The translations under genes and the position numbers were made by a program. A stretch of DNA of 64,000 nt from DATBJG01 sp963790545 (GTDB lineage Bacteria; Acidobacteriota; Vicinamibacteria; Vicinamibacterales; JAMQPK01): positions 1 through 64,000 of the forward strand of contig CAWBPA010000005.1 of the NCBI GenBank assembly GCA_963790545.1, read 5' to 3'. Below the pieces are notes generated by a model. The model worked only from the letters and a program-made list of their open reading frames with translations, did not search any database and was not told where the DNA came from. Position 1 is the stretch's first letter. Every line of letters starts with the position of its first letter. Of this stretch, positions 1-9,637 are shown piece after piece.

Positions 1-517
1 CACCGGTGCGGTTCGATGAGGACACCGTTCACAATGCATACGATGCGACGAGTGCGACGACGCTGTGGCGCATCCTTCTGCAGGTCGACCAGGCCTTCAA
101 CCGGTCCGTGTCGCGGTTCGTGGGCAAACGCAGTCCCGTGCATATTTCTGGGGAGGCTTCGATCCTGCCGTGACCCGGTTCTCGGGGCGACCTGCGCCAC
201 CACGTGACGGCCCCGCTTTCATGCGCGAGGCGTACCCGCACGAGGTGATCAGTCACGGATTCTGGCCCGGCAGCGGTCCCATTGTGGAGCCCGCGTTCTA
301 CTCGTACGCCGTGCCCGAGCCGCCGGGTCTCAAGACCGCGGCCGTGCAGCCGGCCGAGACCTACGATCACGGGGATCTTGGCGAATCCATCCTCCCCTAC
401 GACGCCGTCCGACAGGCCGTCGATCCAGCCTTGGCGGTTCAGCTGTTCATCGACAGTACAGATGAGTGGGCGGCCACCCTTGGTGGCTGGGATCGGGCCG
501 CGCTCGAGCGGTCATAG
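1..517 (+). pseudogene. DUF5996 family protein, C-terminal part, frameshifted
   Basis: This is the C-terminal half of a DUF5996-type protein of unknown function; its N-terminus lies left of the window. The family pattern runs in one frame from base 3 (PVRFDEDTVHNAYD, later VGKRSPVH) and continues one frame back from about base 143 (YFWGGFDPAVTRFSGRP, later HEVISHGFWPG and FYSYAVPEP). The switch fits loss of one base near 141-145, where CAT-TAT-TTC would be expected. Stop at 515-517. It is convergent with the broken ABC transporter genes. Family assignment rests on recognition of the FWG.FD.AVTRFSGR pattern. Whether the break is a real mutation or a sequence error cannot be told from here. Confidence 0.7.
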
Positions 518-536
518 CATAGTGTCCCACTGCGAC

Positions 537-1285
537 CTATTCCTCGCGCCGGAGCACGAAGAGCGCCGCCGCAAATGAGACGACCGTAAAGGCCACGAAG
601 CCAGCCGACTCGAGTGCCACCTGTCGCGGATCCCCGAGACCGATCGTCGCAAACCGCATCACGTCGACGTGCCAGGTAATCGGGTTGACGAGCGCAAAAG
701 CTCGGAACGCCGCTGGCAGCGGATCCAGCGGATAGAACATCGAGCTGGCAAACAGAAACACAAAGTAGAAGATCGACGTCACCGTGTTGAACGCATCGTT
801 ACGTCGGATCGCCAGGGCAAAAATGGCATAAAAGAAGAACCAGCCCGACGTGCCAACGATGACACCGGCCGCAAGCAGCGGCAGGCCCTCCGGCCGCAGC
901 GGCACACCGAGCAGGGCCGCCGCCAGAAGGACCGTGACGAACGCCTGAGCCAGCCCGATCGCGACATTGAAGAGGACCTTCCCAATCAAGTACTCTGCGC
1001 GACTGATCGGATAGGTCAGCATCTCGTAGAAAATGCCATTGTCAGGTCGATGAAGAAGGACCACGCCGTATTTGACGCGATACCAAAGCTCGCCATCCCG
1101 AGAACCCCCGCAAGGAAGAATTCGTGGTAGTCGGTCGGCAGGCCCGAGAACCCGAGCGCTTCGTTCATGCCGACACCAAACACCAGCAGATACCCGAGCG
1201 GATACACCACGTCCCAGAAGATGAACAGGCCGTCGGTCGCCCTGATCTTTCCCTCGCGATACATCACCGCTGAAAGCCCACTCAC
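537..1285 (-). pseudogene. ABC-2 type transporter permease, one frameshift
   Basis: Membrane subunit of an ABC-2 exporter of about 250 residues. The N-terminal part ends in SNTAWSFFID and the rest resumes as DNGIFYEMLTYPISRAEYL one frame away, so one base is missing near 1042-1050. The second part has several hydrophobic segments typical of ABC2_membrane proteins and ends in FVLRREE. The GTG start at 1285 is chosen because AAGGAGGG lies five bases upstream, although the frame stays open further. The matching ATPase lies immediately upstream on the same strand and is also broken. Together they would form a two-gene exporter operon with unknown substrate. Confidence 0.75.
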
Positions 1286-1290
1286 GATTG

Positions 1291-1298
1291 CCCTCCTT
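1291..1298 (-). promoter_or_regulatory. Shine-Dalgarno site of the ABC permease
   Basis: On the minus strand this reads AAGGAGGG, five bases before GTG at 1285. It decides the permease start over the longer open frame reaching 1360. Confidence 0.75.
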
Positions 1299-1302
1299 AC
1301 TA

Positions 1303-1393
1303 AGGTGGGGCTCCGCCCCACACCCCGGCTCGGTCGCTCGCGGGGACCCCTAAGCCCCACGCCGCTCCCTCGCAGGCGCGCCGTGCGCGCCTA
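1303..1393. repeat. Palindromic GC-rich intergenic repeat
   Basis: Between the ABC ATPase and permease genes lies GTGGGGCTCCGCCCCAC (1305-1321), a short-loop hairpin, followed by a second palindromic stretch around 1374-1391 (GGCGCGCCGTGCGCGCC). There is no U-run, so a simple intrinsic terminator is unlikely. It resembles dispersed REP-like sequence. Confidence 0.5.
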
Positions 1394-1447
1394 GTCGTCA
1401 ATCGTGTCATAGACCCATTTCGCATTCCGTTTCCGCGATATCCGCAT

Positions 1448-2419
1448 TTACAGACGGTCTGCGGTCTCTACCGGCATCGGCGATCCTCCCTGCGTCAGCT
1501 CGACGAAGATGTCCTCCAGGCTCGCGCCGCCGATCCCGAGCCGCAACAGACGTCCGCGCGCCGCCAGAGCGCTGACGACCGCCAGGATGCCGCGGTCGTC
1601 CTCTTTCAACGTCACCTCTACGGTGTTCTAGTAATCGATAAGTGTACCGGCATCCGAGCCGCCAGCTCTTCCTCCATCCCCGGCGGCAGTCGATTGAACG
1701 TCACCGTCACGCTGGACACCCCGGTGACAGCAGCTTGAGCGTGTGCAGGTCGCCGCGCGCCGCCTGACGGCCTCGGTTCAGGATGAGGATGTCGTCGCAC
1801 AGCTCCTCCGCCTCGCCGAGGATCTGCGTGGTGAGCACAATCGTTCGACCTGCGGCCGCCTCACGACGCAGTTTCTCCATGATGCTCCGCTTCAGGATGG
1901 GATCCATCCCGGTTGAGAATTCGTCGAGAAAGACAACCGGCGTATTGACCATGAAGACCTTGGCCACCTGAACGCGACGGCGGAACCCGCCGCTCAAGTC
2001 CTGCACCTTGCGGTGTGCTTCGGGAGCGAGACCGAAGTCCTCGAGCACGCCCTTGGTGCGCTTCTGAATCTCGGCGCGATCCAGACCGTGGAATCGTGCG
2101 AACGTGCCGAGATTGTCCCGTACCGACAAGAACAACTCGGCGGCGCTCTCCTGAATCACGACAGAGATCAGCCGTCGCACGTCGAGTGGCGCCGCGACCA
2201 CATCGTGCCCGAGCACGGTGGCCGTACCGGTGGTCGGCCGTGCGAGCGTCGACAGGATGCGCAAGAGCGTCGTCTTGCCCGCGCCGTTCGGGCCGAGCAG
2301 TCCGAAGATGGCCCCGCGCCGAACGTCGAATGTCAAATCGTCGATGGCGCGGACAGTCGGGTGTCCGCGACGGAAAAGAGCTTGACCAGATTTCGGACAC
2401 GAATGGCCTGTTCAGACAT
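1448..2419 (-). pseudogene. ABC transporter ATP-binding protein with three frameshifts
   Basis: ATPase partner of the permease. Motifs are intact: Walker A GPNGAGKTT, Q-loop VVIQES, signature LSGGFRRRVQVAK, Walker B VVFLDEFSTGMD. The N-terminus MSEQAIRVRNLVKLF starts at 2419 and shifts frame near 2371-2380 into TVRAIDDLTFDV. The C-terminus shifts again near 1712-1725 (into GVSSVTVTFNRLPPG) and near 1624-1631 (into TVEVTLKEDDRG), ending ASLEDIFVELTQ before TAA at 1448-1450. All three shifts are single-base deletions. The daunorubicin-resistance/NodI type is likely from the DIFVELT end. Three breaks in one gene make decay more plausible here than elsewhere, but errors are still possible. Confidence 0.75.
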
Positions 2420-2708
2420 GGTGGCACCCGTCCAGTACGATGCGGAGTTGTGGAGTCGGATCGTCCGGATTCAGCCGCGAATAACGGACCAGAAAAGGCG
2501 CGACGGCTCTTCGAGAATGCGAAGAGCTCGACGGCCAAAGGAATGATTCTGCAGGTTTTCATCGCGGGCCCGACTGGACACTGTACGTCAACGCCGAGCC
2601 GAGCGCAAGAGGATGCTCGAAGGGTCGGCGTAAGAGGGAGAGTAGAATTGAGTGTTTGCGTCGCTCTGATGAGACATGTGCTCCCGCTCTTGCCGTCCAA
2701 TTCGCAAT

Positions 2709-3557
2709 ATGGGTACCACGTTCGTTTCGACCGACGTTGCCGCTCGCATCGACCGCGCTGAGGCGCGACTCTCCGCTTCGATTGGTCAGGCGGTGTGCGC
2801 GAGAAAGACGAGCCGCGACGCGTTTGTCGAGGAGATTGGAGGCGGCGTCGCCGTCTATACCGGGCCTTCCTCGCCCATGAACAAGATGATTGGCATCGGC
2901 TTCGGCACGGCACTTCCGGACGAGGGGTTGGCGCGCATTGAAGAGCAGTTCAAGAGCCGCGACGCCCCTCTTCAGGCCGAAGTGTCGACACTGGCCGATC
3001 CGGAAGTCGCAGCCCGGCTGACACGGCGCGGATACTTTCTGCAGGGCTTCGAGAATGTTCTCGGACGAGCCATCGCTCGTCATGATGCCGATGGAGATCG
3101 TCAGGACGCGATTGACATCGGTCTGAGCCGGGGAGTCGAGGATGATGTGCGATGGCTGGACGTCGCCATCACCGGCTTCCTGCATCCCGATCACCAGGGA
3201 GTCCAGGCCGAGCCACTTCCACCGCGAGAGGCGCTCGAGGCAGGCCTTGGGGATTTCACTGTTGCTCTCGGCTTCCGTCGATATTTCGCCCGGGTTGGCG
3301 GGGAGGTTGCCGGCGTGGCCACATTACGGCTTGACGGAGGGCTCGCCCAGCTCTGTGGTGCGGCGACGCTGCCAGCGTTCCGCCGACGCGGCATTCAAAC
3401 GGCGCTCCTTCGACGACGTCTGGCCGATGCGTTCGACGCGGGTTGCGACCTTGCGCTCCTGACAACGGCACCTGGCTCCAAGTCGCAACAGAATGGCCAT
3501 CGTCAGGGATTTGAACTTCTTTTCAGCCGGGCCCTGCTGGTCAAGCCTCCGCGGTGA
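2709..3557 (+). CDS. GNAT family N-acetyltransferase
   Basis: Acetyl-CoA-dependent N-acetyltransferase of about 282 residues with unknown acceptor. The GNAT acetyl-CoA loop is visible near residue 224 (RRRGIQTALLRRRL), preceded by the expected strands GEVAGVATLRLDGG and QLCGAATLPAFRR. The N-terminal half (YTGPSSPMNKMIGIGFG, later YFLQGFENVLGR) looks like a second, degenerate acetyltransferase fold, as in two-domain GNAT proteins. The ATG at 2709 (MGTTFVSTDV) is preferred over 2676 because the upstream residues look random. No clear ribosome site precedes either. A kinase gene follows 24 bases downstream on the same strand. Confidence 0.75.
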   Translation: MGTTFVSTDVAARIDRAEARLSASIGQAVCARKTSRDAFVEEIGGGVAVYTGPSSPMNKMIGIGFGTALPDEGLARIEEQFKSRDAPLQAEVSTLADPEVAARLTRRGYFLQGFENVLGRAIARHDADGDRQDAIDIGLSRGVEDDVRWLDVAITGFLHPDHQGVQAEPLPPREALEAGLGDFTVALGFRRYFARVGGEVAGVATLRLDGGLAQLCGAATLPAFRRRGIQTALLRRRLADAFDAGCDLALLTTAPGSKSQQNGHRQGFELLFSRALLVKPPR

Positions 3558-3581
3558 GAGATTCATGAACAGGGCTGGGAG

Positions 3582-6016
3582 ATGTCGGCCATGGAACGTG
3601 ACCGTCGCGAGTCAGACCAGGTGATTGGCGAAACACTGTCCCGTTATCGCGTCATCGCGCACCTGGGGTCCGGGTCGATGGGTGATGTGTATCGAGCGGA
3701 AGACCTGCGCCTGCGTCGTCCTGTTGCGCTCAAGGTCGTAAGCCTGACCGGCGACGCCCCGGACGCGTCACATCGCCTGCTGGCCGAAGCGCGCGCGGCA
3801 TCGGCGCTCACGCACCCGAATGTGGCTGTTGTGTATGAAGTGGACGAAGTTGACCGCGCTGGTGCGCGGGTTGGCTTCATCGCGATGGAGTATATCGCCG
3901 GCCGCACGCTGGCCGAGCTGGCTGCGAACGGACCATTACCGCTCGAGACGATTCTCGACGTCGGCCGACAGGTGGCGGATGCCCTCGCCGATGCACACGC
4001 GCACGGGCTCGTGCACCGGGACATCAAGCTCTCGAACGTCATGCTCTCCGATACGGGACTGGTGAAGGTGCTCGACTTTGGTGTTGCGCGATGGGCAGCC
4101 ACTGCGATTGATCCCGACGCAGAGACGATAGCCGCGGATCTGTTCGAAGGCACAGGAGGCGTGGTTGGCACCCTGCCGTATATGTCTCCGGAGCAGGCGA
4201 CGGGGCGGTCGCTCGATGGGCGCAGCGACATGTTTTCGCTCGGCGCCATGATGTACAAACTGCTCTCGGGACGCCGCTTGTTCGAGGGGGAAACTCTGGT
4301 GCAGGTGCTCGAAGCGCTGCTTCAGCAGCCGGTGCCGGCGCTGACCGCTCACGTCGATGACCCACGACTCCAGCTATCGAACAGATCCTCCGACGGATGC
4401 TCGAAAAGGATCCCGCTGACCGCTACGAAGATCTGCATGCTGTCGAAGTGGCGCTGGCAGCCGTACAGCGTGGGCACCTGACGACCGACTCGAGGGGAGA
4501 GTCGGGGCCTCCAATCCTTGCCGTGACCGACTTTCGGAATATCACCGCGAACGCTGAGGATGATTGGCTGGGTACTGGCATCTCGGAGACGGTGTCCGCC
4601 GACCTGAGAGGATTCGAAGGTGTCACGGTGGTCCCGAGGGGACGTGTCCACGAGTTGATGCGAACGCTCGGACAGCAGACCGGGGACGCCGATGACAGGT
4701 TGCGAATCCGTGCTGGCCGCGAGCTTGGCGCGCGATGGGTCCTGACCGGCAGCTTCCAGCGCGCAGCAGACGCCGTGAGGGTTACGGCGTCGCTACTGGA
4801 TGTGGCCACCGGACACGCCGTCCATACAACGAAAGTGGATGGGCGTCTGAACGAGATTTTTTCGCTGCAGGACCGGCTCGTCCGCGACGTGGCGGAAGGA
4901 CTACGCACGGCCACGAGCTCGAGCGGTGTGGTGGCCCAGGAGACCGGGATCGTTGGTGCTTACGAGGCGTTTTCGAAAGGACTCCTCAACCTGCGCGCGG
5001 ATACGTACGAGTCGCTCGATCGCGCGGTCATGCTGTTCGAGCGCGCCCTCGAATTTGACTCCCTTCACGCTCGTGCTCATCTCGAGCTGGGCGCAGCCTA
5101 TGCCACCAAGGCCGACTACCTTGGGATGGGCGATCTGCGCGAGCGTGCCGAGGCCAGCCTGCGACGCGCTCTCGAACTGCAGCCCGACTCGGTACGAGCG
5201 TGGCGGGAGCTGGGCCTCGTTCTGATTGCCAGAGGGCGCGACTCAGAAGGATTCGACGCGCTTCATCGTGCGATCGAGCTCGATTCAGCCGATGCTGGTG
5301 CGATCGGTGCCATGGCCCGGGCGCTGTTCATCGGCCGTGCCCAATTCGATGAGGCCGCATCGTGGTACGAGCGCGCACTCGAGCAGAACCCGAAGGGGGG
5401 ATGGTTCGCGCTGCAACTCGCGCACTGTGCCGCGCTCGTTCGCGATTTTTCGCGCGGTGAGGTCGTGGCACGGCGGGCCATCGCGCTGCAGCAGGCATTC
5501 CTCTCGGGCCATGAAGGCGTGCTCATCGTCGGAGCCCACATGCGGCTCGGTCATCTCGAGGCGTTGCAAGGTCGGCACCAGGCGGCGGTCGAACAATTCC
5601 AGCGAGAGCTCGAGTTCCTCACGATGGTCGACCACGGGTTACGGAACCGGGTGGTGGTCGAACTCAACATGCGCCTGGGCGGAGCATTCCTTGCGCTCGG
5701 GCAGACACGCCAGGGGCAAGCCGCGCTTGGCGTCGCCATCGAGGGCTTCGATCGTCGCGTGCGGTTAGGCGCCGAGGACCCGTTTACACGGTACTACGCC
5801 GCGGGTTCTCATGCGTTGAAAGGCGATTCAGACACGGCGATCGCGTTTCTCGAGCGCGCAGCGCTGGATCGGCGTGCCTTCACACTGGCTCGCGCGCGAA
5901 TCGAACCGGAATTCGAGGGCCTGCGGAGGGACGACCGCTTTCAGCGATTGCTCGCCACGATGCAGATCCCGACTCGAGGCGGCATCATTCCTTCTTCGGC
6001 GCAGGCGTCACGTTGA
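3582..6016 (+). CDS. Serine/threonine protein kinase with TolB-like and TPR domains (one frameshift)
   Basis: Signalling protein of about 811 residues. The kinase domain shows a Gly-rich loop LGSGSMGDVY (28-37), Lys51 in VALKVV, catalytic HRDIKLSN from about 145 and DFG at about 165. A TolB/FlgO-like domain follows (ILAVTDFRNI to VLTGSFQ), then TPR-like helical repeats to the end. Frame changes at 4370-4371: DDPRL continues as PAIEQILRRMLEKDP if CTCCAG is read as CTCCCAG, so one C appears missing. An alternative ATG at 3591 lies nine bases after GGGAG. No transmembrane segment is evident. It shares the TolB-TPR part with the regulator at 27126. The 3' end overlaps the opposite gene by 32 bases. 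Confidence 0.85.
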
Positions 6017-6548
6017 CGAGGAGCGATTCGTAATACCTCACGGCAACCGTGTCACCAACTTTTACGCTCTGGAGCTGCTTCGCGTCGCCGACAGGCAAAG
6101 TCAGGACACGTCCTTCGGGCCCCTTGACCGTGACCGAGGGTGCCGCGGCGTCGATCGCCTGAACCGTGACCGTGACCGTTTGTTCCCTCCTCACTTCCCC
6201 TCCCGGCTTGCGATCTTTCCGCGTGACGCTTGTCACAGGTGCGCTCGACGACGGCGGGGATCCGGGCTTGCGCATCTCCAGGACGACCGCCTCGAAGTAG
6301 GTCGCCGATACCAGATCGCCCACCTTCAACCGACCAAAGCCTTCCATCTGATCGGACGTCTTGACGTCGATGCTGTTCCCTTTGGGCCCCTTCAATGTCA
6401 CGACACGCGTCGTTTTATCGATGGCTTCGATCGTCGCAGTGACGGTCACAGGCGGGGCTTCATACACACCCCTCTGTCCAGCATTGGACCGGATGGGGAA
6501 CAGTCCAATCATGGCAGCGCAGCAAAAAAGAACGAGGGCTTTCATCAT
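5985..6548 (-). CDS. Secreted protein with duplicated beta domain
   Basis: Unrecognised exported protein of 187 residues. A signal peptide runs to about residue 23 (ALVLFCCAAMIGLFP then SNA). Two similar halves follow: VTVTATIEAIDKTTRVVTLKGPKG with LKVGDLVSATYFEAVV, and VTVTVQAIDAAAPSVTVKGPEG with VKVGDTVAVRYYESLLV. This is a clear internal duplication of an approximately 60-residue beta-rich unit, separated by a proline- and lysine-rich linker. GGAGG precedes two adjacent ATG codons at 6548 and 6545; the second has the better spacing. It is divergent from the barrel protein at 6593, with 44 bases between them. Confidence 0.7.
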   Translation of the reverse strand: MMKALVLFCCAAMIGLFPIRSNAGQRGVYEAPPVTVTATIEAIDKTTRVVTLKGPKGNSIDVKTSDQMEGFGRLKVGDLVSATYFEAVVLEMRKPGSPPSSSAPVTSVTRKDRKPGGEVRREQTVTVTVQAIDAAAPSVTVKGPEGRVLTLPVGDAKQLQSVKVGDTVAVRYYESLLVNVTPAPKKE

Positions 6549-6592
6549 CGCCTCCTATACGATTACGCCGTTGTCAGGTTGTGTCATCCTCC

Positions 6593-7216
6593 ATGCGCAT
6601 GCACTCGAGAAAGGCCGGGCGTCTGGCGACTGTGGCGGGACTGCTCTTTGCGGCGCTCGGAGGAGCCGCTGAAGCACAGACCGTGCAGGTGGCGCCATTT
6701 GGCGGCTACCGGTTTGGTGGTGATCTGTTCGAGTCGATCGCTGCCACAGCACTCGACATCGACGGCGCCCCGAGCGTCGGCGCCACGGTTGACGTCTTTG
6801 GCGACTACGGACTCGCGGTGACGTTCATCTACTCGCACCAGCAAGCGCATGTCAGCGTTCCCTCTATCGGCGTGCAGCCCGTTCGTGTCAGGCTCTCCAT
6901 CGATCATTGGCACGTGGGCGGCACACAGGAAGTAGGTCACGGCCACGTGCGCCCGTTTTATGTCGGAAGCCTCGGACTCACACGGTTTGGCGGCGCCGAC
7001 AACTCAGAAGTCCGTTTCTCGCTCGGCGCCGGGGGTGGCGTCAAACTGATGGCCTCTCGACACATCGGTGCGCGTCTGGACGGTCGCGTTTATGCCGTGT
7101 TTGTCGACGGAGAGGCGACGAGTGGCTTCTGCACCCCCGGTGCCTGCTTTTTCGGGCTCGATGTTTCAGTGGCCTGGCAAGTCGCGTTTAACGCCGGCTT
7201 CATCGTTTCGTTTTGA
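6593..7216 (+). CDS. Outer membrane beta-barrel protein
   Basis: About 207 residues: a signal peptide (hydrophobic LATVAGLLFAALGGAAEAQ) followed by alternating hydrophobic strands such as VQVAPFGGYRFGG, YGLAVTFIYSHQQ and VRPFYVGSLGLTRFGG, ending in a C-terminal aromatic (FNAGFIVSF) as expected for BAM-dependent insertion. The fold is probably an eight-stranded OmpA/OmpW-like barrel; the function is unknown. Starts at GTG 6581, ATG 6593 and ATG 6599 are possible; 6593 is a compromise. Two cysteines near the end (FCTPGACFFG) could form a disulfide. Confidence 0.65.
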   Translation: MRMHSRKAGRLATVAGLLFAALGGAAEAQTVQVAPFGGYRFGGDLFESIAATALDIDGAPSVGATVDVFGDYGLAVTFIYSHQQAHVSVPSIGVQPVRVRLSIDHWHVGGTQEVGHGHVRPFYVGSLGLTRFGGADNSEVRFSLGAGGGVKLMASRHIGARLDGRVYAVFVDGEATSGFCTPGACFFGLDVSVAWQVAFNAGFIVSF

Positions 7217-7228
7217 AGGCAACGCGCC

Positions 7229-8767
7229 TCAAGACTTCGCGACCTTCACATCAAAGACGTGATAGCTCCAGGGCGTCAGGTCGAGATAGAGCCCGTGTGA
7301 CGCGACGTCGGTCCCCGCACGATCGTAGCGGGCCGGACCGGTCAAGTCTTCGAACACCACCGATCGGCCGGCCAGATCGGTGAACGGCAGCCGGACGTAA
7401 CACTGACTCTGATTCGCGGCGTAGTTCACGGTCACGAGCAGCCGCTCACCACGCGGGCCCTGCCAGCAAAACGCCACGAAACTATCCCAGGTCCAGTTGC
7501 CGTCCCAGGCCGGCACGCACTCCAGCACTTGCCATTGCCCCTCGTAAAGAGCCGGCAAGCGCAAGACGGAAAGCAACCGCCCATAAAACTCCTGCAGCGG
7601 TTTGTCCAGCGGCTCGAGAGGCGCTCGGACCAGGTGTGGCGAGATGCGCTTGAGCCGCCCCTCGAATTGGCCATGGTGAAAGAACCGCAACCCTGGTGAA
7701 AGAAACGTGATGATGGCTGCGGCTTCGTGAATGTTCGACGTGAACGTCGCTGCCGCGCGTGGCTCGTCGTGGTTTTCCAGGAACCGGGCCAGTTTACGCT
7801 GGTAATCAAGCCCCGCGTGGAAGTGTTCACGGACGGGCCGCGCATGACCCTCACGGAGTCGGTCGTAAAGCCGTTTATCGTACGCGTAATCAAACCCTTG
7901 TTGCTGGAGTGTCCATTCCAGATCCCAATACACCTCAGCCATGAAACAGAAATCCGGGACCTGCTTTCGAACCTGCTGGATCGCACGCGACCAGAACAAC
8001 TGGGGTCGACGGCCCCAGGTTCGCTCGAAGATGTCCGGCAGCACGAGCATGGCCATATCGCAGCGGACGCCGTCACATTGCCCGGCGATCTTCAGCAGCT
8101 CTGCAATCATGGCTTCCTGAGTGGCCTGATTGCTGTAATCGAGTTGCAGCGTATCCGGCCAGCCCGGAAAGAAGGGATCGCGTCCATGAGCCAGAATCAA
8201 ATCGCCGCGTTGGCGCTTGACCCACGTGTAGTTCTGCGGTGCCTGCTCCAGCTGAGCTTGGGTTCCCGACACGTAGAATTCGGGATGGTTTTCAACCCAT
8301 GGGTGATCCAGACCGGTGTGATTCGGGACGAAATCGAGCATCAACTTCAACCCACGCGTTCGCAGACGGTCTCGAAGCCGGGCCAGGGCAACATCCCCGC
8401 CCAAGAGCGGATGTACCGAGTAACCGGTAATCGCGAATCCCGATCCAGCGATGTCCTCGTCGCGGAGGTCCGGCAGCGTCTCGTCGAATTCCCTCCGCCA
8501 CTCAGGGTTACGGCGTGAGACTGCTTGCCCGGCTTGACCCGTCTGCCAGACACTCAGCATCCAGACCCAGTCAAAACCCAGATGGGCCAGTTGGTCCAAC
8601 TCAGCATCCGGGATGTCGTCCAGCGTGACCTGCCGGCCCAGGCGACGAGCCAGCTCTGTCAACCAGACTCTCGTATTGATCTGGAACAAGGAAGGGTAAG
8701 GCTTCGATTTCCTTCGAGAAAGTTCTTGCTGACGGTCTTCTTCCAGCAGGATCTGCTTCGCGCTCAT
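7229..8767 (-). CDS. Alpha-amylase family glycoside hydrolase (GH13)
   Basis: Protein of 512 residues with the full GH13 signature: region I DFVPNHT (145-151), region II GVRCD with nucleophile Asp237, region III AEVYWD with acid/base Glu278, region IV ENHDEPR with His333-Asp334. No signal peptide is seen, so it is probably cytoplasmic and acts on glycogen, maltodextrins or trehalose-type alpha-glucans. The C-terminal beta domain ends WSYHVFDVKV. The start is supported by GAGG six bases before ATG at 8767. It stands alone on its strand, convergent with the barrel gene 12 bases away. Confidence 0.88.
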   Translation of the reverse strand: MSAKQILLEEDRQQELSRRKSKPYPSLFQINTRVWLTELARRLGRQVTLDDIPDAELDQLAHLGFDWVWMLSVWQTGQAGQAVSRRNPEWRREFDETLPDLRDEDIAGSGFAITGYSVHPLLGGDVALARLRDRLRTRGLKLMLDFVPNHTGLDHPWVENHPEFYVSGTQAQLEQAPQNYTWVKRQRGDLILAHGRDPFFPGWPDTLQLDYSNQATQEAMIAELLKIAGQCDGVRCDMAMLVLPDIFERTWGRRPQLFWSRAIQQVRKQVPDFCFMAEVYWDLEWTLQQQGFDYAYDKRLYDRLREGHARPVREHFHAGLDYQRKLARFLENHDEPRAAATFTSNIHEAAAIITFLSPGLRFFHHGQFEGRLKRISPHLVRAPLEPLDKPLQEFYGRLLSVLRLPALYEGQWQVLECVPAWDGNWTWDSFVAFCWQGPRGERLLVTVNYAANQSQCYVRLPFTDLAGRSVVFEDLTGPARYDRAGTDVASHGLYLDLTPWSYHVFDVKVAKS

Positions 8768-9058
8768 ATTTGACCTCAGCTTTGGTCGAGGGACGGCCCC
8801 AGAATTGTAATCGTTCGAGCCTCAGGCTGCGAGGGGTCAGTTTTTTGACTCCCTTGGGCTTCCTCGGCCATTTCAGACATCGGGGCGGTCAGCTGTGTCG
8901 ATGTCGTGACAAGCCACGATCGCAAGCTGGTGCGTCAAAGCAGTGACCCGAGCCAGCAACGCTGCCGACTCGGAAATCGCTCAGGCTGTTCTGGTATGCC
9001 AATTGCTCGAGTCTGATAGGACTCTACACCGAATAACTCTGCTGTTCGTGAGGATGCT
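8768..9058. other. Intergenic region, divergent GH13 and cupredoxin genes
   Basis: 291 bases with no recognisable gene. It must hold promoters for both divergent genes, but no convincing sigma-70 boxes could be picked by eye. An imperfect hairpin GGGGTCAGTTTTTTGACTCCC sits around 8835-8856. Confidence 0.4.
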
Positions 9059-9412
9059 ATGACGATACGGACGAGCTTGACGATTCTGGCACTCGTGTTC
9101 CTGATCGGCTGTGACGATAACCCTGCGGGGCCGTCGCAGACACCATCGGCAACCATCAGCATCGTGTCGGGCGCTTCAACGTTGACGACGACTGCCTACA
9201 GTCCGAACCCCGCCACGACAACGGTTGGCTCAACGGTGCGCTGGACGAACAACGATAATGTTGTCCACACGACAACGGCGGATGGTGGGGCGTGGAACTC
9301 CGGCAACATGAACCCAGGCGGGCAGTTCAACTTCACGTTTCAATCTGCCGGAACGTTTACGTATCGCTGCACGATCCATCCCAACATGGTTGCGACCGTG
9401 ACCGTGCAATAA
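9059..9412 (+). CDS. Cupredoxin-domain lipoprotein
   Basis: A 117-residue lipoprotein with lipobox LIGC (Cys18) and one plastocyanin/azurin-like domain. The type I copper ligands are all visible: His70 (VVHTTT), Cys104, His107 and Met110 in YRCTIHPNM. It is probably a periplasmic, membrane-anchored electron carrier or copper-binding protein. A Ser/Thr-rich linker separates the lipid anchor from the domain. It is monocistronic, followed by short repeats. The ATG at 9059 gives a normal signal sequence. Confidence 0.85.
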   Translation: MTIRTSLTILALVFLIGCDDNPAGPSQTPSATISIVSGASTLTTTAYSPNPATTTVGSTVRWTNNDNVVHTTTADGGAWNSGNMNPGGQFNFTFQSAGTFTYRCTIHPNMVATVTVQ

Positions 9413-9414
9413 CG

Positions 9415-9447
9415 AAGGTCAAAAGTCAAAGGTCAAAGGTCAAAGGT
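9415..9447. repeat. Heptad direct repeat (GGTCAAA)
   Basis: Four to five near-perfect copies of GTCAAAG or GTCAAAA in tandem directly after the cupredoxin stop codon. Confidence 0.75.
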
Positions 9448-9449
9448 AG

Positions 9450-9474
9450 TAGCGTCCGGCTTTAGCCGGACGTC
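9450..9474. repeat. REP-like palindrome, TAGCGTCCGGC type
   Basis: Hairpin CGTCCGGC-TTTA-GCCGGACG. The same sequence occurs twice, in opposite orientations, at 18114-18187 inside a coding region. That identifies it as a dispersed element rather than a private terminator. Confidence 0.8.
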
Positions 9475-9637
9475 AGGACTCAAAAGCACGGGCGGTGCAA
9501 TTCTTCAAGCGGCGGGGATAGTCGTATCTCCTGCCATCCTTCAGTCCACTCCACTCAATCCGCGAGTTTTCGCGAATTAATCCACACTCCCCAAGAGTGG
9601 GATAGGCTACTAACCCTTGGTGAGGGATGATGTCTTT

